From CAZABP01 sp964483245 (GTDB taxonomy: Bacteria > Planctomycetota > UBA1135 > UBA2386): a stretch of 64,000 nt of DNA. The position numbers and the translations under genes were made by a program. The stretch spans positions 1 through 64,000 of the forward strand of contig CAZABP010000003.1 of the NCBI GenBank assembly GCA_964483245.1, in the 5' to 3' direction. Below, in pieces: positions 8,118-16,881 of the stretch. The notes beneath the pieces are model-generated. The model had not been told where the DNA came from and ran no database searches. It worked only from the letters and a program-made list of their open reading frames with translations. How positions within the stretch are numbered: the stretch's first letter is position 1; each line of letters opens with the position of its first letter.

Positions 8118-8972
8118 TCACCGATCGGACAGGAACTGCCTGCGCAACTTCGCCGCGCTTTCGGCCATGGGTGCATCGGGGCACTGCTGAAGCAGGCTCT
8201 CCAGCATCGTGAGCGCGTCCGTCCGGCGGCCGAGATTGTGGAGGTCGGCAGCCGCGTGGTACATCGCCCAAGCTTTGACGGCTGGATCTACGGGACTCAC
8301 CGCGAGTCTGCGGGCGATCTCGATCCGCTCGTCCGGCCGAAAGGCCGTCTGAAAGCGAAGCTCGTCGAGCTGCCACTCGGCGAAGCCGGACTTGGGACCG
8401 AAGCGCTCGATCGCGGCCTTCGCTCTTCGGTGTTGTTGCAGGCTGCAGAGTTCATTCACGAGCTCGCGCAACTGCGCTTGGACTGCCTTCGGATCGCCGG
8501 GTCCCGACTCCAACCATTCGATCCGGAGCGGAACCTGCACCAGCATCGCCACGAAGCGCTCGGGCTTGGAGTGCAGCCAATGGCCGCCGCCCGCCAGCGC
8601 CTCCTCCAGCGCCGCACGTCGATGCTCGGACGGAGCGGCTGGCTCGTGGAGCGAGCCGAGCACAACGCGCTGCTCCAGCTCGTCGACGCGCCGCGCGAGC
8701 GCATCGATCCGTCGGATCATGTCCGGCAGCGGCGACGGTTCCGCGGGCACCCGCGGCGCTGCGCTGTCGAGCGGCGCTGCCACGACGCTCGCCGCCCGCA
8801 ACGACGAGAACCGTTCCTCCAGCTTCGCGAGCTGCGCACGCGCCTCGACATCGACCGGCTCGGTCGCCACCGCCGCGGCTGGCGCCACCGTTGCCGGCGC
8901 ATCGTCGCGGAACAGCAGCAACGCAATGCTGACGAGCAGACCGCCGACCACGGCGGACACCAGATGCTGCAT
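8118..8972 (-). CDS. Membrane-anchored TPR-like protein
   Basis: A 284-residue protein with one N-terminal membrane helix (residues about 4-21, SAVVGGLLVSIALLLF). A coiled-coil-prone region follows (residues about 40-100, ARAQLAKLEERFSSLRAA and RRIDALARRVDELEQRVV), then a helical C-terminal half ending in a TPR-like hairpin (DLHNLGRRTDALTMLESLLQQCPD). It is convergent with the hydrolase gene, with only 12 bp between the stops, and divergent from the next gene, from which it is separated by 133 bp. No enzymatic motif is seen. A scaffolding role at the cytoplasmic membrane is the most that can be suggested. Confidence 0.68.
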   Translation of the reverse strand: MQHLVSAVVGGLLVSIALLLFRDDAPATVAPAAAVATEPVDVEARAQLAKLEERFSSLRAASVVAAPLDSAAPRVPAEPSPLPDMIRRIDALARRVDELEQRVVLGSLHEPAAPSEHRRAALEEALAGGGHWLHSKPERFVAMLVQVPLRIEWLESGPGDPKAVQAQLRELVNELCSLQQHRRAKAAIERFGPKSGFAEWQLDELRFQTAFRPDERIEIARRLAVSPVDPAVKAWAMYHAAADLHNLGRRTDALTMLESLLQQCPDAPMAESAAKLRRQFLSDR

Positions 8973-9105
8973 GACCAGGACCTCCGTCGCTGACAGCTCG
9001 ATCGATGAGCCGCCTGCTTCGCATCATCGCGCTCATCACAGCAGATGTCAGCGCTGCTGAACCGGATCGCGCATCGTCCCGTTAGACTGCGCCGCCTTCG
9101 GTGCC

Positions 9106-11559
9106 ATGATGATCCCGCACCGCTCCAGAGCCCTGCTCCTCGTCACGGGCCTCGCACTGAGCGTGGGTCTGCTGTTCTGGCTGATCTTCGAGTCGGCCCG
9201 CGGGACGCCAGGCGACGCGGCTGCGCCAGCCCAGATCGCTGCCGATGGTTCCGGCACGGAAGCACCTCCCCCCGAAGCGCAGGCCGGCGGCGCGAGCGCA
9301 GGCACCGAGCGCGTCGAACCCACCCGCACCGAAGTCGCGCCGCAGGAATCCCACGCCGCCACGGACACCGGGTCGCTCGTCGTCCACGTCCGCTGGAGCG
9401 ACCAGACCGACGCGCCTGACATCGCAGTCCAGGTCACGCGCTATCGCCGCGGGCAGCCGTACCGCATCCTCGCGCGCGAGATCACCGGCCCAGACGGCCG
9501 CTGCCGGTTCGAAGCCCTGCCGGCAGGGCAGGTCGAGCTGTGGACCGACCGCGGGGACGGCAAGCGGGTCGAGATCCAGGCGCAGCAGGAACAACACGCA
9601 GAGTTGGTGCTCGCCGGCGTCGACGTCGAGGGCACGGTGCGCACGGCGGCCGGCGAGCGCGTCGCGAACGCGAGCATCTGGTTGACGACGCACCAGATGA
9701 CCTGGGCCGGCGGCCGCATCGTCGGGCGAACGGACGCAGAGGGTGCGTTCCGGCTGCGCGCGGTCCCCAAGGATCAATCGCTCGGCGCGCTCGTGCCCGG
9801 CTATGCGCCGTCGCCGCTGGTCGATCTCGAGACGCTCGACGCCAGCGCGATACCTGTTCGCGTGGAGCTCGTCGTCGAAGCGCGTGGTGGCGCGCTCCGC
9901 GGGCGCGTCGTCGATGCGGGCGGCACCGCCGTGGCGCGTGCGCTGGTCGCAGTCGGCAGCCAGAAGTACCACGTCGACCACGGCAGGTCGGGCAACCGGA
10001 CCGAGCGCTGGGCCGCCCGCACGGTGACCACGGGCGCGGACGGCTTGTTCGAACTCGACAGCCTCGCGCCAGGCACGCACACGGTCGAAGTCTGGTCGCG
10101 CGAGCATCCGTTCTGGCACAGCACCTGCACGATCGAACTCGGCGCAACGGCCCAACTCGACGTGCGGCTCGAAGCGGGTGTGACGTTGCACGGGCTGGTG
10201 CTCGGCGAGGATCGGCTGCCGCTCGAAGGCGCGATCGTACGGGCATTCCCGCGTCCGATCGACGAGACGTTCCTGCAAGGGGGTCAGTACGACTTCGACA
10301 GCATCTTCGGCTACCCGTTTGCGATCGCCGGCGCGGACGGCCGTTACGAGCTGCGCAACGCTGCGCCCGGAACGATCGAGGCGTACGCAGGTCCGGGGAC
10401 GTTCTCGCGCGAGCTCGGTTCGGTCGTGTGGGACCACGCGAAGCTCGACGCCACACCCGGCGCGCGCATCGAGTGGAACCCGGTGCTCGACCCCGGCGCG
10501 ACGATCGAAGGGGTCGTGCTGTATCGCGACGGCGCGCCGATGAAAGCAGTGTTCGTCACTGCGCTCGTGCACGGCAAGGAGTACGCGACGCAGCACATGC
10601 GCGCGGTCCTGGTGACCGACGCCCAGGGACGATTCCGCTTCGTGCGCCTGGAACCACAGGCCTACGACGTCTCGGTGCAGCTCTTGTCGGCGCCGCCGGA
10701 CCAACCGCCGCTGCAACAGCAGAACGTCTGGCCCGGGCAGGAGCCGCTGCGATTCGTCGTCAACTACGACGCACCGGTCAAACAGGCGCCCGGCAAGGTG
10801 CGCGGGCGCGTGCTCGATGCCGGCGCGCGCCTCGGCGCGGCAGCGCGTGGCGTGATCCTCCGCACGGAGAACGAGTGGCGAGTCGGCGCGAAGTGGGACG
10901 GCGATGCGTTCGAGTTCGACAAGGTGCCGCCAGGCAAGTACCGGGTCTCGATCCTGGCGGACGAGCAGCCGGTCTACGTCGGGCCGGAGTTCGAGCTGGC
11001 CGCCGGCGAGGACCGCGACGTCGGGATCGTCACGACCGAGGGGGCCGGATCGCTGATCGTGCAGATCGAACGCGAGCCGGGGACCGAGACCGTCGAGCTG
11101 ACGTTGTCGTTGCGCGGCGAGGATGGTGGCTGGCGATCGGCGAAGGCCGGAGCCGACCGCGAATGCCGCATCGACAACCTGACTCCAGGCTCGATGCAGC
11201 TTGCCGGCTATGGCAACGACATCGCGGTCGAACCGGGCGCGCAGGTCACGATCCGTGCCGGGACCGAGGTGCGTGCGATGGTCCGGATCCGAGCGGCCCG
11301 ACTCTGTTCGATCGAGATCGCCTGCCCCGACGGCGAGCGGCTGGCGCAGTATTCGGTCGCGGACGAGCAGGGTCGTCGCTGGACCCACGCCCAGCGGCTG
11401 ACGCGGCCGCTGCCCAATCCGCACATGTTGCGGGTCCGCCTGCCTCCGGGTCGCTACACGGCGCAGGTGGCGACCGCCTCCGGCCGGTCCGCCGAGGCCG
11501 CGTTCGTCGTCGAAGCCGGCGCGCCCCCAGTCCCGGTTGCACGCGTGACGTTTCGCTGA
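9106..11559 (+). CDS. Membrane-anchored protein with carboxypeptidase-regulatory-like repeats
   Basis: An 817-residue protein with an N-terminal helix (residues about 9-27) and a Pro/Ala/Glu-rich spacer. At least five beta-sandwich modules of the carboxypeptidase regulatory-like (transthyretin-like) type follow. Each shows a G-x-V start, a variable middle and a 'G-R-[FY]-x-[FL]-x-x-[VL]-x-P-G/A' close, for example GRCRFEALPAGQ, GAFRLRAVPKD, GLFELDSLAPGTH, GRYELRNAAPG and GRFRFVRLEPQ. These modules are typical of large planctomycete envelope proteins and have no catalytic residues. Its stop codon overlaps a 30-base hairpin repeat. The very long opposite-strand open frame is a codon-bias shadow. 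Confidence 0.78.
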   Translation: MMIPHRSRALLLVTGLALSVGLLFWLIFESARGTPGDAAAPAQIAADGSGTEAPPPEAQAGGASAGTERVEPTRTEVAPQESHAATDTGSLVVHVRWSDQTDAPDIAVQVTRYRRGQPYRILAREITGPDGRCRFEALPAGQVELWTDRGDGKRVEIQAQQEQHAELVLAGVDVEGTVRTAAGERVANASIWLTTHQMTWAGGRIVGRTDAEGAFRLRAVPKDQSLGALVPGYAPSPLVDLETLDASAIPVRVELVVEARGGALRGRVVDAGGTAVARALVAVGSQKYHVDHGRSGNRTERWAARTVTTGADGLFELDSLAPGTHTVEVWSREHPFWHSTCTIELGATAQLDVRLEAGVTLHGLVLGEDRLPLEGAIVRAFPRPIDETFLQGGQYDFDSIFGYPFAIAGADGRYELRNAAPGTIEAYAGPGTFSRELGSVVWDHAKLDATPGARIEWNPVLDPGATIEGVVLYRDGAPMKAVFVTALVHGKEYATQHMRAVLVTDAQGRFRFVRLEPQAYDVSVQLLSAPPDQPPLQQQNVWPGQEPLRFVVNYDAPVKQAPGKVRGRVLDAGARLGAAARGVILRTENEWRVGAKWDGDAFEFDKVPPGKYRVSILADEQPVYVGPEFELAAGEDRDVGIVTTEGAGSLIVQIEREPGTETVELTLSLRGEDGGWRSAKAGADRECRIDNLTPGSMQLAGYGNDIAVEPGAQVTIRAGTEVRAMVRIRAARLCSIEIACPDGERLAQYSVADEQGRRWTHAQRLTRPLPNPHMLRVRLPPGRYTAQVATASGRSAEAAFVVEAGAPPVPVARVTFR

Positions 11560-11587
11560 GTTGCGCAGGCGCGAGCCGGAGCAACTC
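11558..11587 (+). repeat. 30-base hairpin repeat overlapping a stop codon
   Basis: Arms GAGTTGC (11558-11564) and GCAACTC (11581-11587) enclose a loop containing GCAGGCGC and GCCGGA. The first arm begins inside the TGA stop of the upstream gene. A nearly identical element in the reverse orientation sits at 38176-38204, again overlapping a stop codon. There is no T-run, so it is not a classic Rho-independent terminator, but the placement suggests mRNA 3'-end function. Confidence 0.65.
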
Positions 11588-11720
11588 GATGGACGCAGGA
11601 AGCGCGGCCGAGGCGCGGGGGGCCGATCGAGCGAAACGAGGTCGGCCCATGCGTTGCGGCCGCGAGGCCGTGCTGCGCGGGAGCCGAACCAGCACCGCCT
11701 CCCGCGCGTTCCTGCGCACG

Positions 11721-12650
11721 ATGCGTTGGCTGCCGTGGACCTGGATGCTGCTTGGCGTCGCGATGCCGGCGCAGCGGGAGCAAGCGGAGGAGCAGGAGCA
11801 GCGCAACGCCTGGCAGCAGACCGACGACGGGTGTTGGCGCGCCATCGACGCAAGGCACCCGAGCCCGGCGGACGTCCGCGTGACTGCCTGGATGGCGCTC
11901 GTGTTGGTGGGCGACGGCTCGACGCTGCGCAGCGGGCCGTACCGGGACTCGCTGAAGCAGGCCCGCGCGTGGTTGCTCGCGCAACAGGATCCGCAGGGGC
12001 GCTACGGATTCGCGAGCGAGCCGGACTGGCTGCTCGACCATGCCATGGTGCTGTACGCGCACAGTGAGATGCTGCGCGTCAGTGACTACGAACGTCCCGT
12101 GCAGGATCTCGCCGCGCTGCAGCGCGGTTGCACCGTGCTCCACCGGACACTCGCGAGGATGCGGCCCGCGCCCAGCCTCGAGACGCGGTTGTGGTGCGAG
12201 ATGCTGCAGCGCTCGCTGCGCGTGCTGGAAGCGAAGCACGTGCCGCTGGGCGCGCAGGAGCTCGCCGATGCCGTCGCGGAGCTGCCACCGCTCACCGAGG
12301 CGACGGCGCGAGACCGCACGGTCCAGCGGCTGCGCGACCTGCTGGCCGACCCGCGGCCACGCCCCGGCCAGCAACCGCTCCCGTTCCCTGCGGACCCGCT
12401 CGCCGATCCGCTCGAGCTCTTCTACTTCACAGCTGCATGCTGGCAGCTCGGTGGCCGGCAGTGGAAGCAGACCAGCAACTGGCTCACGAACGTCTTGGTC
12501 AAGGCCGAACAGCGCGCCGAGGACGGTTTCCCGACCTGGGCAGGGAGCGGGTCCTTCGCGACCGAACACGGCCGGATCGGCGTGTCGGCAACATGCCTGC
12601 TGACGCTGCAGCTCTACTACCGCTACTCCTCGCTCGAGATCGCGCGGTAG
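11721..12650 (+). CDS. Exported prenyltransferase/squalene-oxidase-repeat protein
   Basis: A 309-residue protein. ATG 11721 is chosen over ATG 11649 because it places a signal peptide at the N-terminus (WLPWTWMLLGVAMPAQ). The mature part resembles alpha/alpha-toroid repeats of the prenyltransferase/squalene-oxidase type: VRVTAWMALVLVGDGSTLRSG, SLKQARAWLLAQQDPQGRYG and, near the end, ISVSATCLLTLQLYYRY-like helices. No DxDD or metal motif for cyclisation is seen, so a terpene cyclase activity is not supported. Such repeat proteins are abundant in planctomycete genomes as exported proteins of unknown role. It lies 160 bp after the preceding gene. Confidence 0.7.
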   Translation: MRWLPWTWMLLGVAMPAQREQAEEQEQRNAWQQTDDGCWRAIDARHPSPADVRVTAWMALVLVGDGSTLRSGPYRDSLKQARAWLLAQQDPQGRYGFASEPDWLLDHAMVLYAHSEMLRVSDYERPVQDLAALQRGCTVLHRTLARMRPAPSLETRLWCEMLQRSLRVLEAKHVPLGAQELADAVAELPPLTEATARDRTVQRLRDLLADPRPRPGQQPLPFPADPLADPLELFYFTAACWQLGGRQWKQTSNWLTNVLVKAEQRAEDGFPTWAGSGSFATEHGRIGVSATCLLTLQLYYRYSSLEIAR

Positions 12651-12762
12651 GCGCGCCAACGGCGCGGCAGGCGAGCACGGAATGGACCGCCCGCGCGTTT
12701 CCTCCGTAGCACGCTGGCGCGGGCACCCGGTCCCGCCTGAGATACCGCTCCAGGAGTAACCC

Positions 12763-13197
12763 ATGGCACGCTCGGAAGGCTCGCTCTCCCTCGGTCTGTT
12801 GATCCTGCGCGTCGGTTTCGGCGCCTACCTGATGACGCACGGGTGGGGGAAGGTGCAGATGTTGATCGCCGGTGAGTCCGAGAAGTTCGGCGACCCGATC
12901 GGGCTCGGCAACACGCTGAGTCTGTTCCTGGCGGCCGGCGCCGAGTTCGGCTGCTCACTGCTCGTCCTGCTCGGGCTGTTCACGAGCTACGCCGCGATCC
13001 CGGTCGTGATCACGATGGGGGTGGCTGCGTTCGTCGTGCACGCGAACGACCCGTGGACGATGGGCCCCACTCCGCCCAGCAAGGAACCGGCGATGTTGTT
13101 CTTGACGGCGTTCCTCGCCCTCGTCTGCACCGGCGGCGGGAAGTACTCGCTCGACGCGTACCTCGCGAACCGGCGCAAGCACGGTTCGATCGGGTGA
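12763..13197 (+). CDS. DoxX-family membrane protein
   Basis: A 144-residue protein with four predicted membrane helices and the DoxX pattern: LILRVGFGAYLMTHGWGKV near the N-terminus, a middle helix with the AEFGCSLLVLLGLFT segment, and a long final helix (FLTAFLALVCTGGGKYSLDAYL). AGGAG at about 12752-12756 gives a good ribosome site for ATG 12763. DoxX proteins are inner-membrane proteins linked to thiol/oxidative metabolism, including thiosulfate:quinone oxidoreductase and rhodanese-associated membrane modules; a specific activity cannot be assigned. It is convergent with the following peptidase gene. Confidence 0.87.
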   Translation: MARSEGSLSLGLLILRVGFGAYLMTHGWGKVQMLIAGESEKFGDPIGLGNTLSLFLAAGAEFGCSLLVLLGLFTSYAAIPVVITMGVAAFVVHANDPWTMGPTPPSKEPAMLFLTAFLALVCTGGGKYSLDAYLANRRKHGSIG

Positions 13198-13258
13198 GAC
13201 CGGGCTTCACCCGCCGTCGCACGGCAGCAGGCGCCAGGGGTCAGCGGGGCAGCTGCGC

Positions 13259-14602
13259 CTACTGCCCGACGACCAACGGCCAGCGTCGCTCCGACTCGAG
13301 CACGCCGGCGTCATCCTTCAACACCCAAGGAAGCGTGTCGCGCGGCACCTTCGTCGTGTCACGCACCCGCAGGATCACGACGTAGCGCCCGGGATCCATA
13401 TCGCGGACCGACAGCTTGTAGGACGCCTGCTTGCCGGTGCCCGGCAGCGACCACTTCGGGTGGGCATTGATCGGCGGCAGCGGCCCGCGCGCGTCGCGTC
13501 CGGCGCCGGGGGGAGTCGGACGTTCGGCCGGTGCGCCGTCCGCCGGCAACACCCACAGCTTCAGCTCCAAGCCGTGCGTGGCGGGACGGAGCAGTTCGAC
13601 TTCGATCGTGTGCGGGCTCTCGCCGCGCAGCTCGGTCCCGGCTTCCGGCTTCACGCCGTCGATCGGATCCACGCGCCGGTAGATCTCGAGCACGACCGCC
13701 TCACGGCAGACGGCGCAGAAGTAGCGCCCGTGTTCCATGACGCAGCCGCCGGTGGTCGGCTTCCAGGCGCCACGTTGCATGCCGGATGCACCCTCGTAGA
13801 CGCCGATCCCGGGCGCTCCCGCCTCGATCCAGTGCTTCCACGGCACGCGCTTGGGATCGCCGGTGCCGGACACGTTGATCCCGTTCTGCCCGCGCCCGCG
13901 GTGCACGCGGTCGATGTACTCGTCGTCGAGATCCGCGAACGCATGCCCCCACTCGTGGATCACGGTGTCGTCCTCGCGGCCGCCGATCACGGCGACGCCG
14001 CCGCCGCCGGTGCCGAGTGAGCCGGCCTTGACGAACACGATCGCCAGTCCGTCTTGCTGCGGGATCTCGCGCAACATCTGGCGCACCTTGCCGAAGTTCA
14101 CGGTCGCCTGGCTGTCGGCACCGTCGAGTGCGCGGCCGTCCAGCGCGGTGTCGTACTCGCGGCCGAACCCGTCGATCCCGTCCTCGCGGCTGACGACGTT
14201 CCCGCGCCAGAAGTTCTGGTACGTCAGGTACTCCTCGAGCACCGGATCGCGGCCGAAGTTCTTCGGCACGGTGCGCGCGATGTCGTCGAACATGTTCTGC
14301 TTGTCGAGCGTGTAACCGTCGCCGAGCACGACGATGTCGATCCGGTTCGACGACGGGCCGTGGACCTGCAGTGGCGCATGGCCGAGGAATCCATTCGGCT
14401 CGCAACGACGCTGCGCGACGGCGCCGGCGGTCGTCGACGGATACCGCTCGACGATCTGGCGGTACAGCTGCAGCGCCGCGGTGTAACGCCCCTTCGCGGC
14501 GGCCTCTTCGGCGCGCAGCAGCAGCTTGCCGGCGGCGAGTTCGGCCTCCTGCGCGGCGCGGGCAGGGCAGAGCAGAGCAGCGAGCAGGAGAATCTCGCGC
14601 AT
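13259..14602 (-). CDS. Secreted M64-family (IgA peptidase-like) metallopeptidase
   Basis: A 447-residue exported protein with a signal peptide ending CPARAAQ. A short TPR-like helical pair (residues about 25-65) precedes the catalytic domain. The domain carries the M64 landmarks: NRIDIVVLGDGYT, NFWRGNVVSREDGID, and a zinc site HEWGH at residues 216-220 followed by AFADLDDEY. A Cys-x2-Cys (CAVC) occurs further on. The last 130 residues are a beta-rich C-terminal domain. The family includes the Clostridium ramosum IgA peptidase and many bacterial secreted enzymes of unknown substrate; peptidase activity is likely, IgA specificity is not. Confidence 0.87.
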   Translation of the reverse strand: MREILLLAALLCPARAAQEAELAAGKLLLRAEEAAAKGRYTAALQLYRQIVERYPSTTAGAVAQRRCEPNGFLGHAPLQVHGPSSNRIDIVVLGDGYTLDKQNMFDDIARTVPKNFGRDPVLEEYLTYQNFWRGNVVSREDGIDGFGREYDTALDGRALDGADSQATVNFGKVRQMLREIPQQDGLAIVFVKAGSLGTGGGGVAVIGGREDDTVIHEWGHAFADLDDEYIDRVHRGRGQNGINVSGTGDPKRVPWKHWIEAGAPGIGVYEGASGMQRGAWKPTTGGCVMEHGRYFCAVCREAVVLEIYRRVDPIDGVKPEAGTELRGESPHTIEVELLRPATHGLELKLWVLPADGAPAERPTPPGAGRDARGPLPPINAHPKWSLPGTGKQASYKLSVRDMDPGRYVVILRVRDTTKVPRDTLPWVLKDDAGVLESERRWPLVVGQ

Positions 14603-14633
14603 GGGCCGCAGTGTAGCTGCCCGTGCCCCGCGC

Positions 14634-15509
14634 TCAGCTCCCGCGAGGCAGCTTCGGCTCCGGATGCAGCTCGTAAAACCGCACGATGATGTCCCACGCC
14701 TCTTTCGCGGTCTCGGCGTGCATGATCAGCCGCAGGTCCTCCGGCGCGATCGTCCCCTCTTCGACGAGCATCTCCCAGTCGATCAGGCGCTGCCAATAGT
14801 CCTGGCCGAACAGGATCACCGGGATCGGTTCGATCTTCAGGGTCTGGATCAGCGTCAACGTCTCGAACAGCTCGTCGAGCGTGCCGTAGCCGCCGGGGAA
14901 TGCGACCATCGCCTTCGCGCGCATCAGGAAGTGCATCTTGCGCAGCGCGAAGTATTTGAACTCGAAGCAGAGCTCCGGCGTGATGAACGAATTCGGCTCC
15001 TGCTCGTGTGGCAGCGTGATGTTGAGACCGACGCTCTTGGCGCCGACGTCGAACGCGCCGCGGTTGGCGGCCTCCATGATCCCGGGCCCGCCGCCGGTGA
15101 CGACGACGTAGTCGCAGTCACCGTTGAGCTGGCACGTGCTGCTGACGATGCGGCCGAACTCGCGCGCCTCGTCGTAGTAGTGCGCCTTGCGCAGCACGTT
15201 CTCGGCGATGCGCAGGCGCCGGGCGAGGTCCTGGTCGTCCGGCTTGCGCGCCAGGGCTTCGCGCGCCTTGTGCACGTTCCGCTCCGCGTCCTCCCGCTCG
15301 ACGATCCTGGTGCCGCCGAACACGACCACCGTCGAGTTGACGCCGAACTCGCGCATCAGCAGGTCCGGCTTCAACAGCTCGAGCTGCAGCCGGACCGGCC
15401 GCAGCTCTTCCCGCCGCAGGAAGCTCTCGTCGAGGTGCGCCTGCCGGTAGCTCGGCGAGGCGAGGATCTTGGCGCGCCGTTCGGCGTGCCCTGGGTCTTC
15501 GTGGCTCAT
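14634..15509 (-). CDS. LOG-family protein (nucleoside-5'-monophosphate nucleosidase type)
   Basis: A 291-residue cytoplasmic protein starting at ATG 15509 (MSHEDPGH...); an in-frame ATG at 15587 would add 26 unlikely residues. It has the Rossmann-like LOG fold: VVVFGGTRIVE, YVVVTGGGPGIMEAANRGA and the diagnostic PGGYGTLDE motif at residues 205-213. This family removes ribose 5'-phosphate from nucleoside monophosphates, as in cytokinin activation and PpnN-type nucleotide metabolism. The N-terminal 90 residues are longer than in the shortest family members, resembling the larger bacterial type. It lies 31 bp upstream of the M64 peptidase gene on the same strand. Confidence 0.88.
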   Translation of the reverse strand: MSHEDPGHAERRAKILASPSYRQAHLDESFLRREELRPVRLQLELLKPDLLMREFGVNSTVVVFGGTRIVEREDAERNVHKAREALARKPDDQDLARRLRIAENVLRKAHYYDEAREFGRIVSSTCQLNGDCDYVVVTGGGPGIMEAANRGAFDVGAKSVGLNITLPHEQEPNSFITPELCFEFKYFALRKMHFLMRAKAMVAFPGGYGTLDELFETLTLIQTLKIEPIPVILFGQDYWQRLIDWEMLVEEGTIAPEDLRLIMHAETAKEAWDIIVRFYELHPEPKLPRGS

Positions 15510-15685
15510 CAGGAGATCTGTCGCAGGCAAGCTAGTCACCGCGTCGAGGTTTGCTACAGCCGGTTTCCTATCGACCGCCGAATGCACGCGGCTTCATCTC
15601 TTCGCCGCCGGCCGGGCTTGACCGGGGATTGGCGGCTGCGTCCGATGCGGCGTGGACACCTCTCCGTTCCAACCAGGAGCACTCC

Positions 15686-16753
15686 ATGCGTTCTCTCATG
15701 CTGCTTGGCGCCGCAGTGACGGCGCCGTTGGCGGCCCAGACGCTGACGTTCACGACGCCCACCGGCTACGACACGGCCGACAGCAACCACCAGGCCTTCT
15801 TCCACTGGAACAACCAGCCGCGGCGGATGCAGGTGGTGGACAACACCAACAAGGGCACGCCGAAGCCGGGCCTGAAGTCGGTGGCATTCCGGCGCGCCTA
15901 CAACGGCGGGGGCACGGCATCGATCCAGCGCACGTTCGACATGACGTTCCAGATGGGGGATGCCGTCTGGGGCACGACCACCGTGCACATGGGCCAGACC
16001 TACAAGGGTCAGCCGACGATCGTCTACGCCAAGAAGCAACTCACCGTCCCGGACTGGACGCAAGCGCCGACGACGCCGCCAGCCGCCTGGGACCTGATCA
16101 TCCCGTTCGACGCGCCGTACCACTACATCGGCGTCGATGCGCTGGTCTGGGACCTGTTCCTCGAGAACGGCTCCGGCAGCGGCTCGATGGACCGGCAGTA
16201 CGTCTCCGCGTCGACGCGCACCTACAGCGTCACGTACGGCTCGCCCGGCTGCGTCGCCGGAGACTGGGTGTCGCGCAGTCCGCAACCGCAGATGCTCGCC
16301 TCGATGAGCGCGGACAACGCTGGCACAGGTGGCATCGGGTTGCAGGCCTCGACGACCTGGGCCCCGATCGGCTCGTTCCCGTTGTTCATGTTCGACAACC
16401 AGCCGCAGAACATCCAGGTCCCGAACCTGTGCAGCAGCATCTTCGCGCTGCCGATCCAGACGCTGACCGGCGGGCCGGCGACCACGACCTCGGGATACGT
16501 CTCACTACCAGAGCTGCGCGTGCCGTACGACGTCAAGCTCGAAGGCGCGACGCTGTTCCTGCAGACGGTCGCGCTCGATCCGCTGCAGACGCCGCCGACG
16601 ATCCCGCTCGTCGTGTCGACCGGCGTGCAGGTGACGGTCCCGGTCGCTCCGCCGCCCGGCGTCGAGTGCCTGTACCAGTGGCAGACCCCGATCGGAGCGC
16701 CGGCCACGTTCACGTTCTTCGGCGGCGCACCGCTCGCGCAGTTCCGCAACTGA
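15686..16753 (+). CDS. Secreted protein of unknown function
   Basis: A 355-residue exported protein with a signal peptide ending in APLAAQ and AGGAG at 15675-15679 before ATG 15686. The mature protein is beta-rich with many Thr, Pro, Gly and aromatic residues. Two halves share a 'F-x-x-x-N-x-P-[RQ]-[RN]-[MI]-Q-V' element (HWNNQPRRMQVVDN and MFDNQPQNIQVPN), so an internal duplication is possible. It resembles planctomycete extracellular proteins of unknown function. The stop is followed directly by an array of the 45-base dispersed palindromic repeat. Confidence 0.66.
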   Translation: MRSLMLLGAAVTAPLAAQTLTFTTPTGYDTADSNHQAFFHWNNQPRRMQVVDNTNKGTPKPGLKSVAFRRAYNGGGTASIQRTFDMTFQMGDAVWGTTTVHMGQTYKGQPTIVYAKKQLTVPDWTQAPTTPPAAWDLIIPFDAPYHYIGVDALVWDLFLENGSGSGSMDRQYVSASTRTYSVTYGSPGCVAGDWVSRSPQPQMLASMSADNAGTGGIGLQASTTWAPIGSFPLFMFDNQPQNIQVPNLCSSIFALPIQTLTGGPATTTSGYVSLPELRVPYDVKLEGATLFLQTVALDPLQTPPTIPLVVSTGVQVTVPVAPPPGVECLYQWQTPIGAPATFTFFGGAPLAQFRN

Positions 16754-16860
16754 GAAGCGGTACACGGGGTCTCTGAGACGCCGTCCATCACTTCGCGCGA
16801 GAATTCCCGCGCGAAGCGGTACACGCGGTCTCAGAGACCCACTACGTCACTTCGCGTGCG
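16754..16860. repeat. Two copies of a 45-base palindromic repeat
   Basis: Copy one is at 16754-16799 and copy two at about 16812-16860. Each unit opens with GAAGCGGTACAC, contains the inner palindrome GGTCTCAGAGACC (GGTCTCTGAGACG in copy one) and closes with CACTTCGCG. The ends (CGCGAAG and CTTCGCG) are also inverted, so each unit can fold as a nested hairpin. The same unit occurs three times at 54405-54562. The placement between genes, just after a stop and just before the EboE-like gene, resembles REP-type or small non-autonomous repeats. Confidence 0.82.
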
Positions 16861-16881
16861 GATCCGCACGCGCCTGCTAAC

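Noticed and set aside
9082..11853. 923-codon minus-strand frame over the carboxypeptidase-regulatory gene
   Set aside because: It is a codon-bias shadow: Arg-, Ala-, Val- and Asp-rich low-complexity translation without motifs, while the plus strand has clear domains.
13860..14060. IgA-specific protease assignment
   Set aside because: Only the M64 family motif HEWGH is supported; the sequence gives no evidence for IgA as substrate.
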